From the NCBI RefSeq assembly GCF_025336485.1, contig NZ_JAODAB010000022.1:35415-99414 (forward strand): DNA of 64,000 nt. The letters run 5' to 3'. Source of the stretch: Pseudomonas citri (GTDB lineage: Bacteria; Pseudomonadota; Gammaproteobacteria; Pseudomonadales; Pseudomonadaceae). Position numbers and translations under genes: made by a program. Positions 35,023 to 42,578 of the stretch are shown here, one piece after another (the stretch's first letter is position 1; each line of letters begins with the position of its first letter). The notes under the pieces are model-generated. The model saw only the letters and a program-made list of their open reading frames with translations, was not told the origin of the DNA and made no database searches.

Positions 35023-35868
35023 TCAGTTGACGGCGGCGTCGGTTTTCATACGAATGACATTGGCGGCGCTGGCAGAACCATCGCGCCAGAACGACAACTC
35101 GGCAAATTTCTCGAACAGGTCCGGCGGCAACAGCGTTCGCCGGGCTTGCGGCGCAACCTTCGGCTTGACCTTGTGCAGGCCGGCGACGCCCAGGGCCTGA
35201 TCGAAAGCCGGCGCGTCGTAGGTCAAGTGGTTGAAATCGTGTTCGAACCAGGGTTCGCCGATGAATTCGTAGACCAGCCGCATGACCCGCTCCGGTGCCT
35301 GGCTGAGCAGGTCGTAGTCAACGATCAGCAGCGACTCGGCGTTTTCGCCGTAATAGGCTTCCTTGAGCGCCGTCCAGGCGAACCCCACCAGGCGATTGCG
35401 CTGGGCCAGGGTCTCGCAGCGGCTGTAGACGGTGTTGCGCTCGTCATCGTCGTTGAACAGCTTGGTGTTCTCGAACGGATTGGCGCGGTAGAGCCGCTCC
35501 AGGCTGTCGAGGATCCAGGCGACGTTGCGCACACAGGCGATGGTCTTGGCTTGGGGAAACAAGTCCTGGAGCGCCGGCAGGCGAGCGCACCATTGGCGAT
35601 TGGTGTCGAAGATGACGGGCTTGTCGGCTTTGTCGGCGTAGTAGGAATCGAACAGACCGCGCAGCAAGCGGCGACGCTGGTCGGTGTCGATCACCGAGCC
35701 GAACTCGCTGCCGGCGCTGCATTGTTGCAGGACGCCGCTGAACAGCGAACCGACCGGGCTGGTCATGCCGGCATGGAAGCGCGGGTTCTGCAACAGAATC
35801 GCAGAAAGCAGGGTCGAGCCCGAGCGCGGTAAACCGGAGATAAAGTGGAACTGTGACAATCCCTTCAC
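35023..35868 (-). CDS. Sulfotransferase-family protein (first gene of the adhesin operon)
   Basis: A 281-residue protein that starts at a GTG (35868) with AGGAC upstream. The PAPS-loop motif SGLPRSGSTLLSAILLQNP is near the N-terminus (about residues 11-28), and ACVRNVAWILDSLERLYRAN resembles the 3'-phosphate-binding region (about residue 115). This class includes bacterial P-loop sulfotransferases. It is only distantly similar to the sulfotransferase at 25357, so the operon holds two different enzymes. The gene lies 53 bases before the giant protein and is probably the operon's first gene. Substrate unknown. Confidence 0.82.
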   Translation of the reverse strand: MKGLSQFHFISGLPRSGSTLLSAILLQNPRFHAGMTSPVGSLFSGVLQQCSAGSEFGSVIDTDQRRRLLRGLFDSYYADKADKPVIFDTNRQWCARLPALQDLFPQAKTIACVRNVAWILDSLERLYRANPFENTKLFNDDDERNTVYSRCETLAQRNRLVGFAWTALKEAYYGENAESLLIVDYDLLSQAPERVMRLVYEFIGEPWFEHDFNHLTYDAPAFDQALGVAGLHKVKPKVAPQARRTLLPPDLFEKFAELSFWRDGSASAANVIRMKTDAAVN

Positions 35869-36177
35869 CGTTTGTAGTCCTTTTGTAGCCTAGAGCGTAG
35901 CCGAGGAAACAAAAGCCGCCTAGTAGTACTTTGATATCAAATCGCCCTCGCTCGGGAAAAAAGATGGGCGGTCGCAGCGCACGGCCAAACTGAATCGTTT
36001 AAGCCGATTCTCGATATTTTTCAGCCTTCTCACCCGGCAAAGTGCCACATCCCCGTCTACGCTCAGCCATGCATGACCAGGCCAGGGAATGAAGGAGTCA
36101 GGCTGACCGCACTCTCCCTCCTCAGGCCCTGCCCCGGCGTATAACCTAGACCAATAACCTGAAGGGATGAGGAATCT
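35869..36177. other. Divergent promoter region of the surface-protein locus
   Basis: This 309-base non-coding stretch lies between the leftward sulfotransferase-adhesin operon and the rightward collar-protein genes. It is less GC-rich than its surroundings. A TATAAC at 36140-36145 could be a -10 for the rightward genes, but I see no good -35. No convincing operator was found. Confidence 0.4.
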
Positions 36178-36765
36178 ATGGAAGTATTTATGGGCACCAT
36201 TCAGCCGTTTGCCTTCAACTTCGCGCCCAGCGGTTGGGCGCAGTGTTTTGGGCAGACACTCGGCATTTCCCAATACCAGGCGTTGTTCTCCCTGCTGGGT
36301 ACGTACTACGGGGGCAACGGCACCACCAACTTCATGCTCCCCAATCTGCAAGGTCGCCTGCCCCTGGGCATCGGCAACGGCCTGGGGCTGACACCGCGTG
36401 TCATCGGCGAAGTCTCCGGCACCGAGAACGTGACCCCCACGCTCAATAACCTGCCTTCCCACACCCACACCCTGGCGGGGCTCACCGCCTCGACCACCCT
36501 GCAATTGGCGAACCCGGCCAGCAACCCGGCAAGCACACCGACGTCCACCAATGCGTTCATCGGGACCTCGGGCACCGGGCCGGGCTCGGCCAATATCTAC
36601 TCTGACCAGCTAGGTGCCTCGCCGGTGCCGGTGAAGGGTATGAGCACGAGCATCGACGGCACGATCTCCCCTGCCGGCCAAGGCCTGCCACTGGCGATCA
36701 TGAACCCGTTCCTCGCGGTCAACTTCAGCATCGCTTTGAACGGTCTCTTCCCGTCCCGTAACTGA
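36178..36765 (+). CDS. Phage tail-collar domain protein (MdpB-like)
   Basis: The 195-residue protein begins MEVFMGTIQPFAFNFAPSGW, and LPNLQGRLPLGIGNGLGL follows near residue 60. This is the tail-collar fold (short-tail-fibre collar) found in MdpB 'microcystin-dependent' proteins of non-phage bacteria. A GAGGA ribosome-binding site precedes the ATG. No other phage genes surround it. It faces away from the adhesin operon and is followed by a hairpin and DUF6916. Function is unknown; an extracellular or surface role is plausible. Confidence 0.82.
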   Translation: MEVFMGTIQPFAFNFAPSGWAQCFGQTLGISQYQALFSLLGTYYGGNGTTNFMLPNLQGRLPLGIGNGLGLTPRVIGEVSGTENVTPTLNNLPSHTHTLAGLTASTTLQLANPASNPASTPTSTNAFIGTSGTGPGSANIYSDQLGASPVPVKGMSTSIDGTISPAGQGLPLAIMNPFLAVNFSIALNGLFPSRN

Positions 36766-36771
36766 CGAACC

Positions 36772-36795
36772 GCCGGAGGGCTGCGGCCCTCCGGC
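36772..36795 (+). terminator. Hairpin between the collar-protein and DUF6916 genes
   Basis: GCCGGAGGGC and GCCCTCCGGC pair perfectly around TGCG, seven bases after the collar-protein stop. No U-tract follows, and the DUF6916 ATG is 17 bases downstream, so it may set a step-down in expression rather than full termination. Confidence 0.55.
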
Positions 36796-36811
36796 CTTCT
36801 GGAGTACCGAT

Positions 36812-37123
36812 ATGCTGCAACAGGTTCACAGCCACCATTTCCAACCACTGCTGGGCCAGACCCACAGCCTGACCCTACCCGACGGCAGCTCCCTGCCTGT
36901 GCGGATCGAAAGCCTGGAAGAAACACCACGGTCGAAGATGCCGAACACCCAACGCATGCCGTTCAGCGTGGAATTCAACAGCCTGGAAAGCACCGACTTC
37001 GTCGATGGGCTGTGCGCGCTGGAAGTACCTGAACTGGGAAGGCTCGAAGGGGTGTTCGTCTCGCGGATACCGCCCATGGGCCGGGACCCGGCGCTGGGGT
37101 ATTTCTATATCGCGTTCAACTGA
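36812..37123 (+). CDS. DUF6916-family protein
   Basis: A 103-residue protein (MLQQVHSHHFQPLLGQTHSL) with LRPDGSS-type beta segments and the end GLEGVFVSRIPPMGRDPALG-like (LGRLEGVFVSRIPPMGRDP). It fits the small DUF6916 group that commonly follows MdpB-like collar proteins. It lies 46 bases after that gene in the same direction. No catalytic motif is visible; it could be a structural partner. The family name is from memory of this gene pairing. Confidence 0.6.
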   Translation: MLQQVHSHHFQPLLGQTHSLTLPDGSSLPVRIESLEETPRSKMPNTQRMPFSVEFNSLESTDFVDGLCALEVPELGRLEGVFVSRIPPMGRDPALGYFYIAFN

Positions 37124-37135
37124 ACAGAAACCCTT

Positions 37136-37237
37136 GTGGGAGTGGGTTTGCTCCGGGCGGCGATCCGACGAAGGCGGTGGGTCAGCTTGCACCCATGCTG
37201 AATGTGCCGCCCTCATCGCGAGCAGGCTCGCTCCCAC
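37136..37237. repeat. Degenerate REP doublet
   Basis: GTGGGAGTGGGTTTGCTCCG (from 37136) and CATCGCGAGCAGGCTCGCTC (from 37214) are a degraded inverted pair between the convergent DUF6916 and GNAT genes. Confidence 0.5.
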
Positions 37238-37247
37238 GGTCCTCCGC

Positions 37248-37739
37248 TCAATTGCCTTTCGGATACCACACCAACCGCTCCGCCGCCGGGTTGCGTTCCT
37301 GCACTTCGAAGCCCAGCGCCAGGTAATGCTGGCGCGCATGGGGGTTGCTGCTCCAGACCACAGTCGCCACCGGGCAACGCACCTGTTGCGCGGCTTTCTG
37401 TACCCCTTGCAACACCGCCCGGCCATACCCCTGCCCGCGGGCCTGGGGGATGAAGGCCAGGTACAAGACGCGGATTTCATTGGGGCCGAAATCGGTGCTC
37501 AAGGCGCCGATGGCCGTGCCGAGTTTTTCCACGATGTAATGCATGGCGTTGGGAAAATTTTCCCCCAGCCCTTGTTCCTGCACCAGGAACTGCTGCGCAA
37601 TCACCTGCTGCACGTGTTCATGCTCGCCGTCGATCCATTGCAGATCCGGCCGCGCTGCCTGGTAAAGGCTCTGCAAAAATGGCCCATCGCTGACCCGCGA
37701 GGGACGCACCACCAACCCTTCTGCCGCCACTGATTCCAT
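37248..37739 (-). CDS. GNAT-family N-acetyltransferase
   Basis: A 163-residue protein with the acetyl-CoA-binding motif A, VLYLAFIPQARGQGYGRAVL (about residues 92-111), and the motif B-like ARQHYLALGFEVQER. Substrate cannot be predicted. It starts nine bases after the stop of the M50/HlyD fusion and is therefore the last gene of the four-gene export operon. It may modify a component or substrate of that system, or simply be hitchhiking. Confidence 0.85.
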   Translation of the reverse strand: MESVAAEGLVVRPSRVSDGPFLQSLYQAARPDLQWIDGEHEHVQQVIAQQFLVQEQGLGENFPNAMHYIVEKLGTAIGALSTDFGPNEIRVLYLAFIPQARGQGYGRAVLQGVQKAAQQVRCPVATVVWSSNPHARQHYLALGFEVQERNPAAERLVWYPKGN

Positions 37740-37748
37740 GTCCGCTCC

Positions 37749-39848
37749 TTAAAAACCGCTTTCCCTGACACCCAGCGCCACCAATCGACGCCACGCCGCG
37801 CCCAATACCGACTCACCCTGCCCCTGCAACACCACCACCCCGCGCAGCGGCTGTACCGGCGCCCGGGTACCGTCAACGACACTCAGGCGCACGCCATACT
37901 GCGCCTGCACCGGTTCCGCCCGTTGCTGCGAATCGCGGCGCACGGCAATCGGCCCATGATGATCGGAGGTCAGCGCCTGTTGCTCGACCCAGGCGACGCC
38001 GTTGGTGTCGATCTCATTGAGCTGCACCGCAATCGACGGATGCATAGGATCGTCAGCGATGAACCGCCCCGTGGCACCGGGTTCGACCCGCCACAGCTCT
38101 GCTTCGGTCAGGTAGCCGCGCAACCGGGAATCGTCCTGCACCACTCGCGCCAGCGGCTGAGTGGGCGACAGCCAACGCCCCACCGACAATTGCGGCAGCA
38201 GGTCGCGCACCTGGCCGGCGTGGGGCGCTCGCAGCAGCAAGCGCTCACGTTGGGCGACCAGGCCCCGGTACTCGGCCACCGCCTCGGCCAATCGCTGTTC
38301 GACGATGCCGGCGTCGGCGGCGGTTTCGCTGCGCCCGGCCTGACGACGCATCTGCAATTGCTGGATCTCGATTTCCCGCCGCACGATGGTCAGGCGCGAG
38401 GCCATGTCCGGCGACTCCAATTCAATCAACACCTCGCCTTGGGCCACGACCTGGCCGTCGTGCACGTTCACCTGCTTGACCCGCGCCGCCACCGGCGCAT
38501 GCAGGGCACTGGCGCGCCCGGCTTCGAGCAGGGTCGGCATCTCCACGGCGCTGCGCCAGGGCAACAGCAGCGCCAGCACCAGGCCAAGCAATACCAGGCC
38601 GGTCAGCAATACGCGCGGGCCGTGGGCCTGCTCCCGTCGACACCACCATTGTCGCCATTCATTCACGATGGGCATAAAAATGAACCACACCAATTCCACC
38701 AGCATCAGGAAGATACCCAGCACCTTGAAGAACAGGTGATAGACCGCCAGGGCAATGCCAAAGAACAGCGCCGCGCGCCACAACCAGGAACCGTATCCCC
38801 ACGCCAGCAAACGACGGCGCATCTTCGCTGACCAGGGTTCCGGCGCCGCCACGCCATAGCCAAACAACAGCTCGCGCAAGCGCCAGCGACACAGGGCGAA
38901 CGCCCGTCCTTGAAGGTTATCCACCGCCCAGAAGTCACTGAGCAAAAAATAACCATCAAAACGCATGAACGGGTTGAGGTTGATGATCAACGTGGTGATC
39001 CAGGTTGCACTGGCCAACATGAACGCCGCGGTGCGCGCCGGCCCGTCCGGCAGCAGCGACCAGGCCAACAGCGCAATGCACGCCAGCAGCAACTCGGCAA
39101 GCACCCCACCGGCACCGATCAGCAAACGGGCCCGACGATCCTTGATCCGCCAGGCGTCGCTGACATCGGTATAGAACATCGGCAGCAACACCATGAACGC
39201 CACGCCCATGCTCTGCACCCGGCAACCGGCGCGCTTGGCCATGAACGCATGGCCAAATTCGTGGCAAAGCTTGGCAAAGAGCAATGCCACCCCGAACGCC
39301 ATCGCGCCGCCCAGGCTGAACAAGTGCGGGAATGTCGCGACGAAACGTTGCCAGTCCCGCGACACCAGGAAAATCCCGAGGCCCAGCGTCAGTGGCAGGC
39401 CATAACGCAGGAGCATCGGGCCGAACCGCACCAACCAAGGCCAGGCACGATTGAGGAAGGCATCCGGACGCCACAGCGGAATACGGAAAAACAGGTATTG
39501 ATGAAGAAGGATCTGCCACAGGCTCTGGCGCTGTGCGGCAGCCTTCACGCCATAACTGCCGCGCTGTTGCGGGTCCGTCGCGCTGATCAGGTCGTGGCCG
39601 CGCAAAAAGCCCAGCAACTGTTCCAGCGACTCGCCGGTAAGAGGCAAGCCCGGCTCACGGTTCGCCGCTTGCAGCACTTGCTCCGGATCGCCCAGGGACC
39701 AATGGCGCAACATGCGCATCGCCGCCGCGCCCAGCTTGAAATAACGCCCGCGCACCGGATCGGCCAGGGTCCATTGCGGCGAGCCGTCCGGGTCCGGGGC
39801 CGCTGCGGACAATTGCAGGTCTGGCCGCAGGTTCGGCAGCGGGCTCAT
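37749..39848 (-). CDS. PqqD-like / M50 metalloprotease / HlyD-type fusion membrane protein
   Basis: A 699-residue protein. Residues 1-110 form a PqqD-like winged module (RGRYFKLGAAAMRMLRHWSL). A membrane-embedded M50 (site-2-type) protease follows, with zinc motif HEFGH (196-200) and the third ligand D298 in NPFMRFDGYFLLSDFW. Several further helices lead to a biotinyl-lipoyl/HlyD-like region (about 430-660: GRASALHAPVAARVKQVNVH, ALRGYLTEAELWRVEPGA-like). Such 'putative peptide zinc metalloproteases' occur with HlyD and TolC in peptide/protein export loci. It starts one base after the stop of the upstream adaptor gene. Proposed role: inner-membrane part of the exporter; not shown. Confidence 0.82.
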   Translation of the reverse strand: MSPLPNLRPDLQLSAAAPDPDGSPQWTLADPVRGRYFKLGAAAMRMLRHWSLGDPEQVLQAANREPGLPLTGESLEQLLGFLRGHDLISATDPQQRGSYGVKAAAQRQSLWQILLHQYLFFRIPLWRPDAFLNRAWPWLVRFGPMLLRYGLPLTLGLGIFLVSRDWQRFVATFPHLFSLGGAMAFGVALLFAKLCHEFGHAFMAKRAGCRVQSMGVAFMVLLPMFYTDVSDAWRIKDRRARLLIGAGGVLAELLLACIALLAWSLLPDGPARTAAFMLASATWITTLIINLNPFMRFDGYFLLSDFWAVDNLQGRAFALCRWRLRELLFGYGVAAPEPWSAKMRRRLLAWGYGSWLWRAALFFGIALAVYHLFFKVLGIFLMLVELVWFIFMPIVNEWRQWWCRREQAHGPRVLLTGLVLLGLVLALLLPWRSAVEMPTLLEAGRASALHAPVAARVKQVNVHDGQVVAQGEVLIELESPDMASRLTIVRREIEIQQLQMRRQAGRSETAADAGIVEQRLAEAVAEYRGLVAQRERLLLRAPHAGQVRDLLPQLSVGRWLSPTQPLARVVQDDSRLRGYLTEAELWRVEPGATGRFIADDPMHPSIAVQLNEIDTNGVAWVEQQALTSDHHGPIAVRRDSQQRAEPVQAQYGVRLSVVDGTRAPVQPLRGVVVLQGQGESVLGAAWRRLVALGVRESGF

Positions 39849-39849
39849 G

Positions 39850-41169
39850 CTACAGGCCCACGCTCTGGCGCAGCCCGGCCAACGGGCGGCGCAACAGGTA
39901 CAGCGCCAGCGGTGCGCGATCGCCGAAGATCTTCGCCGTGCCCCGCAGGCCGATGCGCGGCGCCGTGGCATCGAAGCGCGCATCCAGCCGATACGCCAGT
40001 TGCCCGGCGGCAGTGGGTTGCGCTTCATAGGCCGAACGTTCGAGCCAGGCCACGTGCCGCTGCAACGGATCGCTGTCGAGGAACAACGCCACCTGCGCTC
40101 CCGGCGCCAGGGCAATCGCATCGCCCACCGCCAGCTCGATGCGCAACTCGGCCTGGTTCGGATCGGCAATTTCCATCAGCCGCTCGCCGGTCTGCACCGG
40201 TTTGCCGAGCCAGCGCTCGGCATCGGCGAACACCGCAATGCCGTCCCGCTCGGCGCGGACCTCGCTGCGCTTGAGCAACTCGATGGCGTAGTTGCGCTCG
40301 GCGCGTTTCTGTTCGACGCGGGCGGCCAGCAGGTCAATCTTCGAACTCGATTCGGCGTCGACGAACGACCGCTGGGAATTGGCCTTGAGCTCCGCCTCCG
40401 CCACCCCCAACGCCCGCTCCGCGACATCGGCCTGGGCCTTGAGGCTGGTGCTTTCGAAGCGCAACAACAGGTCACCGTTCTTGACGCTCTGGTTGGGTTT
40501 GACCAGGAACTCGGCGATCACCCCGTCCAGCGGCGCCGCCACCACCTGGCCGCCCAGCGGCACCACTTCGGCGGGGGCCAGCACGGACTGGCGCACCGGC
40601 ACCAGCAAGCCCAGCAACAGCGCCGCCACAAGCGCGACCTGGCGTTTGCGCGTCCAACGCAGGCGCCAGGGTTTGCGCGGTTGCAAGGCCAGCCAGGCGT
40701 GGCTGTAGGTGTCGCCCAGTTGCGACAGCAAGACTTGTTCGGAGGGGGCCCATGGCAGATCGCGGGCCAGCCATAAGCCGCCAAATACCTGGCCCTTATG
40801 GTCAATCAATGGCAGCCAGAACACGTGCCCGGCCGACAGGCTTCGCCAGTCCGTCCGGACGGATTCGCTGACCCCATCGGCGCCAATCACCCGGGCCTGA
40901 TTCAGGACCCCTTGCTTGAACAACTGCGCCACCGCTTGCTCGACAAACGCCACGAACGGCGCATTCGGCTCCACGGCACTGACCCCGGTCACAGCCTGGA
41001 CCTTGCCGGCGATCAACAGCGCGGCATGGCGAAACCCGAACAACCCCTGGCCATCATTGACCAGGCTGTAGCTCAATTGCGCCGGCGTACGCGCCGCCCG
41101 GGTCTGGCGCTCCAGGTCGAGGAAGCGGGCAAACACCTGCTCGGCGCTGCCCGATATCGGCGCGTTCAC
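39850..41169 (-). CDS. HlyD-family adaptor with N-terminal GAF-like domain
   Basis: A 439-residue protein. The first ~170 residues have no membrane segment and resemble a GAF-type sensor (LVNDGQGLFGFRHAALLIAG, FWLPLIDHKGQVFGGLWLAR). One membrane helix follows (RQVALVAALLLGLLVPVRQS), then the HlyD barrel-sandwich (GQVVAAPLDGVIAEFLVKPN), a hairpin, and a beta-barrel. It overlaps the upstream HlyD gene by four bases and the downstream fusion gene starts one base after its stop. A cytoplasmic GAF domain on a secretion adaptor is unusual and could gate export. Confidence 0.82.
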   Translation of the reverse strand: MNAPISGSAEQVFARFLDLERQTRAARTPAQLSYSLVNDGQGLFGFRHAALLIAGKVQAVTGVSAVEPNAPFVAFVEQAVAQLFKQGVLNQARVIGADGVSESVRTDWRSLSAGHVFWLPLIDHKGQVFGGLWLARDLPWAPSEQVLLSQLGDTYSHAWLALQPRKPWRLRWTRKRQVALVAALLLGLLVPVRQSVLAPAEVVPLGGQVVAAPLDGVIAEFLVKPNQSVKNGDLLLRFESTSLKAQADVAERALGVAEAELKANSQRSFVDAESSSKIDLLAARVEQKRAERNYAIELLKRSEVRAERDGIAVFADAERWLGKPVQTGERLMEIADPNQAELRIELAVGDAIALAPGAQVALFLDSDPLQRHVAWLERSAYEAQPTAAGQLAYRLDARFDATAPRIGLRGTAKIFGDRAPLALYLLRRPLAGLRQSVGL

Positions 41170-41945
41170 TTGGGCTCCGCAAAACGCGCCGTACCGCTCA
41201 TGCCGGACAGCAAACCGCTGGCGTCCGGCACGCTCGCCACCAGCAGCAGGGTCTGGCTACCCTCGTCGATGCGCGCGCCCAGGCGCTTGACCGTCGCTTG
41301 CAACGGCTTGCCGGTTTCATCGGGAACAAAGGTAAAGGGCTGGCCGGGCTTGAGCCGGTCCATCCAGCGTGACGGCACCAGCAGATGAATTTCCAAGGTG
41401 CGATTGTCGACCACATCCAGCAACGGCGCGCCGGCCGCGACGCTTTCATAGCGCTGGACCTTGCGCGCCACCACTTGCCCATCGAACGGTGCGATCACGC
41501 TGCAACGCTTGACCTGCACTTGATAGACCTGGGACTGCGCCTGCGCCTCGCTGACCCGCGCCTCGGCCCGCGACACTTCGAAACGCCCGACCGACTTCAA
41601 CTCCGCCAGTTGCCGGTTATGGGCCAACTCTTCACTGGCGCCACGGCTGGCCGCCTGGGCGGCGTTGAGCTGGGCCTGGTACGCCGAGCAATCGAAACGC
41701 GCCAGGGTATCGCCCTTCTTGAACGACTCGCCTTCACTGAACGGCAACTCGACGATGCGCCCGGCCAGCTCACTGGCCAGCACCGCCTGGTCCCGCGCCC
41801 GCAACACCCCCCGCGCCTCGTTGCCGCCCGAGGCACTGGCGGTGACGTTGTTGCCGAGCAATGGATCGTCTGCCACAGGCGTTTGCGCCTGGACACCGCA
41901 CGTTACCAAGGTCAATCCCACAACCCAACTACTCAAACGTCCCAT
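41166..41945 (-). CDS. HlyD-family periplasmic adaptor (first gene of export operon)
   Basis: A 259-residue adaptor with a signal peptide (MGRLSSWVVGLTLVTCGVQA, cleavage before QTPV). The lipoyl halves are SELAGRIVELPFSEGESFKK and CSVIAPFDGQVVARKVQRYE, with a short Ala/Glu hairpin between them. It is a compact membrane-fusion protein. With the GAF-HlyD protein and the M50 fusion, the operon encodes three lipoyl-type modules and no ATPase. Overlap with the next gene is four bases. Confidence 0.8.
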   Translation of the reverse strand: MGRLSSWVVGLTLVTCGVQAQTPVADDPLLGNNVTASASGGNEARGVLRARDQAVLASELAGRIVELPFSEGESFKKGDTLARFDCSAYQAQLNAAQAASRGASEELAHNRQLAELKSVGRFEVSRAEARVSEAQAQSQVYQVQVKRCSVIAPFDGQVVARKVQRYESVAAGAPLLDVVDNRTLEIHLLVPSRWMDRLKPGQPFTFVPDETGKPLQATVKRLGARIDEGSQTLLLVASVPDASGLLSGMSGTARFAEPK

Positions 41946-41950
41946 GACCG

Positions 41951-42385
41951 CTACTCCCTGACGGATGGGCGGAGTCTACGACAGCGGCGGGGGGCGTCAA
42001 GGGAGTTGCCTTGAAGAGGGGAAATCTCTTGTTTCAAAAACGGTGGGGATTGGACCAAAAGCTCGTGGTTTTTTTTACTGACGTCGATCGGTATCAATTC
42101 CCACAATGGATTAGGAGCTTCCGTTCGTTTCAAAGCGGCTTTGGGGGATGGCGTTCTTGCATCGACCAAAGAACGCCGTTCCGTTGGGTCATAACTGCAA
42201 TAGTCCCTGACAATCTGGACCAAAAACGCCTTGACCCTTCGTCGTATAAGCACACAACACTCTCCTCGCCGATGCTGGAGCATACCTACCCGGGATTGAC
42301 GAAGAATCAAGCCCGTCTTAGGATTCACCCACTGCTCAACCTCGTACGCAGAGATTTGGTTCTCTGGCCGTTGGGGTGAAAACAC
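41951..42385 (-). CDS. Hypothetical ORF in an AT-richer islet (doubtful)
   Basis: A 144-residue open frame (MFSPQRPENQISAYEVEQWV) lies in a stretch whose base composition is visibly lower in GC than its neighbours. I recognise no family. The opposite strand has a comparable open frame (42011-42379, 122 residues), so at most one is real. Its start falls beside the terminator at 42384-42404. It may be remnant DNA around the adjacent NYN pseudogene. Treat as low confidence. Confidence 0.25.
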   Translation of the reverse strand: MFSPQRPENQISAYEVEQWVNPKTGLILRQSRVGMLQHRRGECCVLIRRRVKAFLVQIVRDYCSYDPTERRSLVDARTPSPKAALKRTEAPNPLWELIPIDVSKKNHELLVQSPPFLKQEISPLQGNSLDAPRRCRRLRPSVRE

Positions 42386-42404
42386 CGGCTTCGGCCGGTT
42401 TTTT
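42384..42404 (+). terminator. Rho-independent terminator
   Basis: ACCGGC-TTCG-GCCGGT followed directly by a run of T (42399-42404). This is the cleanest intrinsic terminator in the window. On the plus strand it precedes the NYN remnant, implying that a rightward transcript once ended or still ends here; the A-rich left flank could make it work leftward too. Confidence 0.8.
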
Positions 42405-42424
42405 CGTTTCTGGGGATTGAGTTT

Positions 42425-42578
42425 GTGCGCACCGCTTTTTTTATCGACGGCTATAACCTGTTCTACGGGCTATTGGCGGACACGTCGCGTTGTCACCTGC
42501 GACGAACTCCGGTCCCACCAATTCCCAGACCGAGTGCCTACCCATAAGGCCCTCGCCATCAAGCCGGATTACTGGTAG
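42425..42578 (+). pseudogene. NYN-domain protein remnant with internal deletion
   Basis: The GTG at 42425 starts RTAFFIDGYNLFYGLLADTS, the conserved N-terminus of NYN-domain (PIN-like nuclease) proteins. After about 22 codons the frame loses similarity and stops at 42547. In a second frame, 42489-42578 encodes VVTCDELRSHQFPDRVPTHK and ALAIKPDYW then TAG, which I recognise as the C-terminal end of the same family. So the middle of the gene, probably some 150-200 codons, has been lost with a frame change. The remnant overlaps the 3' end of the convergent channel gene by 20 bases. Confidence 0.75.

Noticed and set aside
36178..36765. Prophage suggested by the tail-collar domain
   Set aside because: No integrase, capsid, terminase or lysis genes are near, and MdpB-like proteins are known outside phages.
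42011..42379. 122-residue plus-strand frame in the AT-richer islet
   Set aside because: It competes with a minus-strand frame, shows no similarity I know and has no clear ribosome-binding site.
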